Part shown: piece by piece, positions 62,309-64,000 of the stretch
Layout of the letters: each line of letters starts with the position of its first letter
Numbering within the stretch: position 1 is the stretch's first letter
Assembly: GCF_947503465.1 (NCBI RefSeq)
Contig: NZ_CANNDN010000001.1
Coordinates: 1,178,001 to 1,242,000 of the forward strand
Source: an uncultured Tateyamaria sp.
Lineage (GTDB): Bacteria; Pseudomonadota; Alphaproteobacteria; Rhodobacterales; Rhodobacteraceae
Reading direction: 5' to 3'
DNA: 64,000 nucleotides
Translations under genes and position numbers: made by a program
The notes under the pieces: generated by a model
The model's input: the letters and a program-made list of their open reading frames with translations, nothing else
Database searches by the model: none
What the model was told of the DNA's origin: nothing

Positions 62309-63247
62309 TTACGCCTTTGGATGGGCCTTGGCGTAGACCTCCATCAGGCGCACCGTGTCCACTGCCGTATAGGCCTGTGTGGTCGACAGGGATGCGTGGC
62401 CCAGAAGTTCCTGGATGGCCCGCAGGTCACCGCCCGCATTCAACAGATGCGTGGCAAAGCTGTGGCGCATGGCATGCGGCGTGGCGCTGGCGGGCAGGCC
62501 CAGTTGCATGCGTGCATTTGCCATGACCTTCTGGATGGCGCGCGGCGCCAGCGCCCCGCCCCGGATCGCCCGAAACAATGGCCCCTCCGCAGGCAGGTTG
62601 AACGGGCACGCGGTCGTGTACGCCTGCACGGCGTCACGCGCCGCATCGATCACCGGCACGATCCGTTCCTTGCCGCCCTTGCCCGTGATGCGCAGGACCT
62701 GTGGCAGGGGCGCCTGCCCCGCCGTCAGCGACAGCGCCTCGGAAATCCGCAGACCGCAGCCCCACAGCAGGGTCAGCACCGCCGTGTCCCGCAGACCGAC
62801 CCATGGCTTGTCCGATTGCAGCGGCGCGATCTCCAGCACCTCTCGGGCGGCGCTTTCGTCCAGTGGGCGTGGCAGTTTCTTGGTGAACTTGGGCGCGCGG
62901 GTGCTGAGCACGGCCGTGGGTTCGAACCCTTCGCGCGGGGCCAGCCATTTATAGAAGGATTTGACCGCCGACAGTTTCCGCGCAAGCGACCGGGCACCGA
63001 CACCCCCTGCCCGCATGTTGGCCATCCATGATCGCATGTCGCGTATGTCGATGCGCGCAAGCGCACCCAATCCCTGGCTCTGGCCGGAATGCACGGTCAT
63101 AAAGGCGAGGAATTCGGCGATATCGCGGCTGTAGGCCGAAATGGTATTCTCTGCGGCGCCATTTATCGCGCCCTGGTGCGCCAGAAACAGGTCCAACGCG
63201 TCGCGGGCGGCGGGGGAGATCAAAGCACTGCTGGACGTCTCTGCCAT
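62309..63247 (-). CDS. xerC: Tyrosine recombinase XerC
   Basis: A 312-residue site-specific recombinase that resolves chromosome dimers with XerD. Catalytic residues are visible: Arg in CGLRISEAL, Lys in ITGKGGKERIVPV, His-x2-Arg in HAMRHSFATHLL, His in LLGHASLSTTQAY and the Tyr at the end of that motif. Starts at 63247 and 63256 are both possible. Its place beside a DUF484 gene is typical of housekeeping XerC rather than an integrase. Confidence 0.93.
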   Translation of the reverse strand: MAETSSSALISPAARDALDLFLAHQGAINGAAENTISAYSRDIAEFLAFMTVHSGQSQGLGALARIDIRDMRSWMANMRAGGVGARSLARKLSAVKSFYKWLAPREGFEPTAVLSTRAPKFTKKLPRPLDESAAREVLEIAPLQSDKPWVGLRDTAVLTLLWGCGLRISEALSLTAGQAPLPQVLRITGKGGKERIVPVIDAARDAVQAYTTACPFNLPAEGPLFRAIRGGALAPRAIQKVMANARMQLGLPASATPHAMRHSFATHLLNAGGDLRAIQELLGHASLSTTQAYTAVDTVRLMEVYAKAHPKA

Positions 63248-63329
63248 ATCGCGCATCGAAAAGAACCCGGTCGCGCCGCTGACGCGGCGGGGTATTTTCG
63301 ATCCCTTTCGGTCCTGACGTAGAGCGGGC

Positions 63330-64000
63330 TCATCCCAGCCAGCGCCGCATGGCCCGTTCGAAGACCCCGGTGAAAAAGCCCAGAAGGTCGGTGCCCTGCT
63401 GCGGGCCGAACATGTGCGGGTCTTCGGCCCCCATGACCAACAGGCCGGGCAAACGCCCGTCGCCGAAATCGAGCTTGAGGCACGCCTCGGACCGGATCCA
63501 GGTGGCATCGTCGCCATAAATCTCGGTGTCTGCGTCCTGCACCTGGCGCAGCGTGACCTGGCGCACATTGCCGCCGCGCCCGTCGGTCAGGTAGTCGTCG
63601 ATAAAGCCCGGTTCTGCCACGCTGAGCACGTCGCCGAGCCGTTGCACCGCAGGGTCATTGTCGTTCTGAACCGATTCCAGCACCAGCTTGACCGCATCCA
63701 CCCGCAGGATTTCCGCAACCTCTCCGCCCAGGTCCTTGAGGAACGGTTCGAATTCGAGCGGGTCCAGCATGCGCAGGATGGCGCGGTGGATCTGGTTCGT
63801 GCCGGCCAGGTTTTCATAGGCCGCCGCGATGACCGACCGGTGCGTGTCTTCGAGCCGGTCCAGCCGCGCCTCGAGCCGTTCCATCGCCAATCCGCGCAGG
63901 TCAACGATGTTGCCACCCATTGCCCGTTCGTTGGCCGCGATCAGCGCATGCATCAGGTCCTTGTCATCAAGGATGACATCCGGACGGGTGATAATCGCCT
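63330..64000 (-). CDS. DUF484 family protein, 5' end beyond window
   Basis: At least 223 codons to the right edge, open throughout; the visible N-terminal part is TRPDVILDDKDLMHALIAAN, a typical DUF484 beginning, so the real start lies outside. The core is GAF-like (SEACLKLDFGDGRLPGLLVMGA). It neighbours xerC, as is common for DUF484 genes. The role is unknown. Confidence 0.9.
   Translation of the reverse strand, partial: AIITRPDVILDDKDLMHALIAANERAMGGNIVDLRGLAMERLEARLDRLEDTHRSVIAAAYENLAGTNQIHRAILRMLDPLEFEPFLKDLGGEVAEILRVDAVKLVLESVQNDNDPAVQRLGDVLSVAEPGFIDDYLTDGRGGNVRQVTLRQVQDADTEIYGDDATWIRSEACLKLDFGDGRLPGLLVMGAEDPHMFGPQQGTDLLGFFTGVFERAMRRWLG

Noticed and set aside
62309-63247. Tyrosine recombinase as the integrase of a mobile element
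   Set aside because: It resembles housekeeping XerC and neighbours the DUF484 gene; no attachment repeats or phage genes were seen nearby.

Overview
The window reads as a chromosomal segment of a GC-rich alphaproteobacterium of the Rhodobacteraceae (Roseobacter group). This rests on synteny I recognise: ctaC-ctaB-ctaG facing tldD, a compact tad/cpa pilus locus, ftsH-tilS-cpoB-pal-tolBARQ-ybgC, ruvCAB, prmA and a phosphatidylcholine synthase. No rRNA, tRNA, CRISPR array or recognisable insertion sequence was seen.

Layout. 0-2.4 kb: cytochrome c oxidase subunit II and assembly genes (minus strand). 2.5-8 kb: tldD, dprA, topA. 8-9.3 kb: a MarR regulator divergent from an exported SRPBCC protein. 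9.5-12.2 kb: the two subunits of a 3-oxoacid CoA-transferase with a LOV-domain sensor kinase-like gene between them, then a small acetyltransferase. 13.3-26.4 kb: a complete-looking Tad pilus locus (two short Flp-like pilins, CpaB, secretin CpaC, OmpA lipoprotein, CpaE, CpaF, TadB, TadC, two TPR lipoproteins, prepilin peptidase) followed by an uncharacterised AAA+ ATPase and a dehydrogenase; intrinsic terminators divide it into several transcription units. 26.7-30.4 kb: the Lhr-like helicase and PdeM nuclease of the ligase-associated repair set, plus a thioesterase. 30.4-34.4 kb: folD, fhs and a MOSC protein. 34.7-43.5 kb: ftsH, tilS and the whole tol-pal operon.

43.6-51.2 kb is accessory. 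A segment of about 5.2 kb (hydrolase, DUF1801, ArsR, SRPBCC, AlkD, two gene fragments, aldo/keto reductase, LysR) lies between two near-identical 44-45 bp direct repeats. Next comes a heavy-metal module (MerF, a GDCCVxC protein, a MerR regulator with a 19-bp-spacer promoter, a CDF transporter and a membrane methyltransferase) without merA. From 51.5 kb the core chromosome resumes: MltB-type transglycosylase, ruvCAB, a DUF1127 protein with a long palindromic leader, prmA, MATE and MFS exporters, ogt, pcs, a cytochrome P460 protein, xerC and the truncated DUF484 gene at the right edge.

Most notable: (1) the LOV sensor between scoA and scoB has Asn where the HisKA_2 family has its phosphoacceptor His; (2) the direct repeats bracket the accessory segment; (3) the 14-bp palindrome GTCCCCGCGGGGAC occurs at least four times, two copies forming a larger perfect inverted repeat; (4) the MerF lacks its C-terminal cysteine pair; (5) an AAA+ ATPase is appended to the tad locus.
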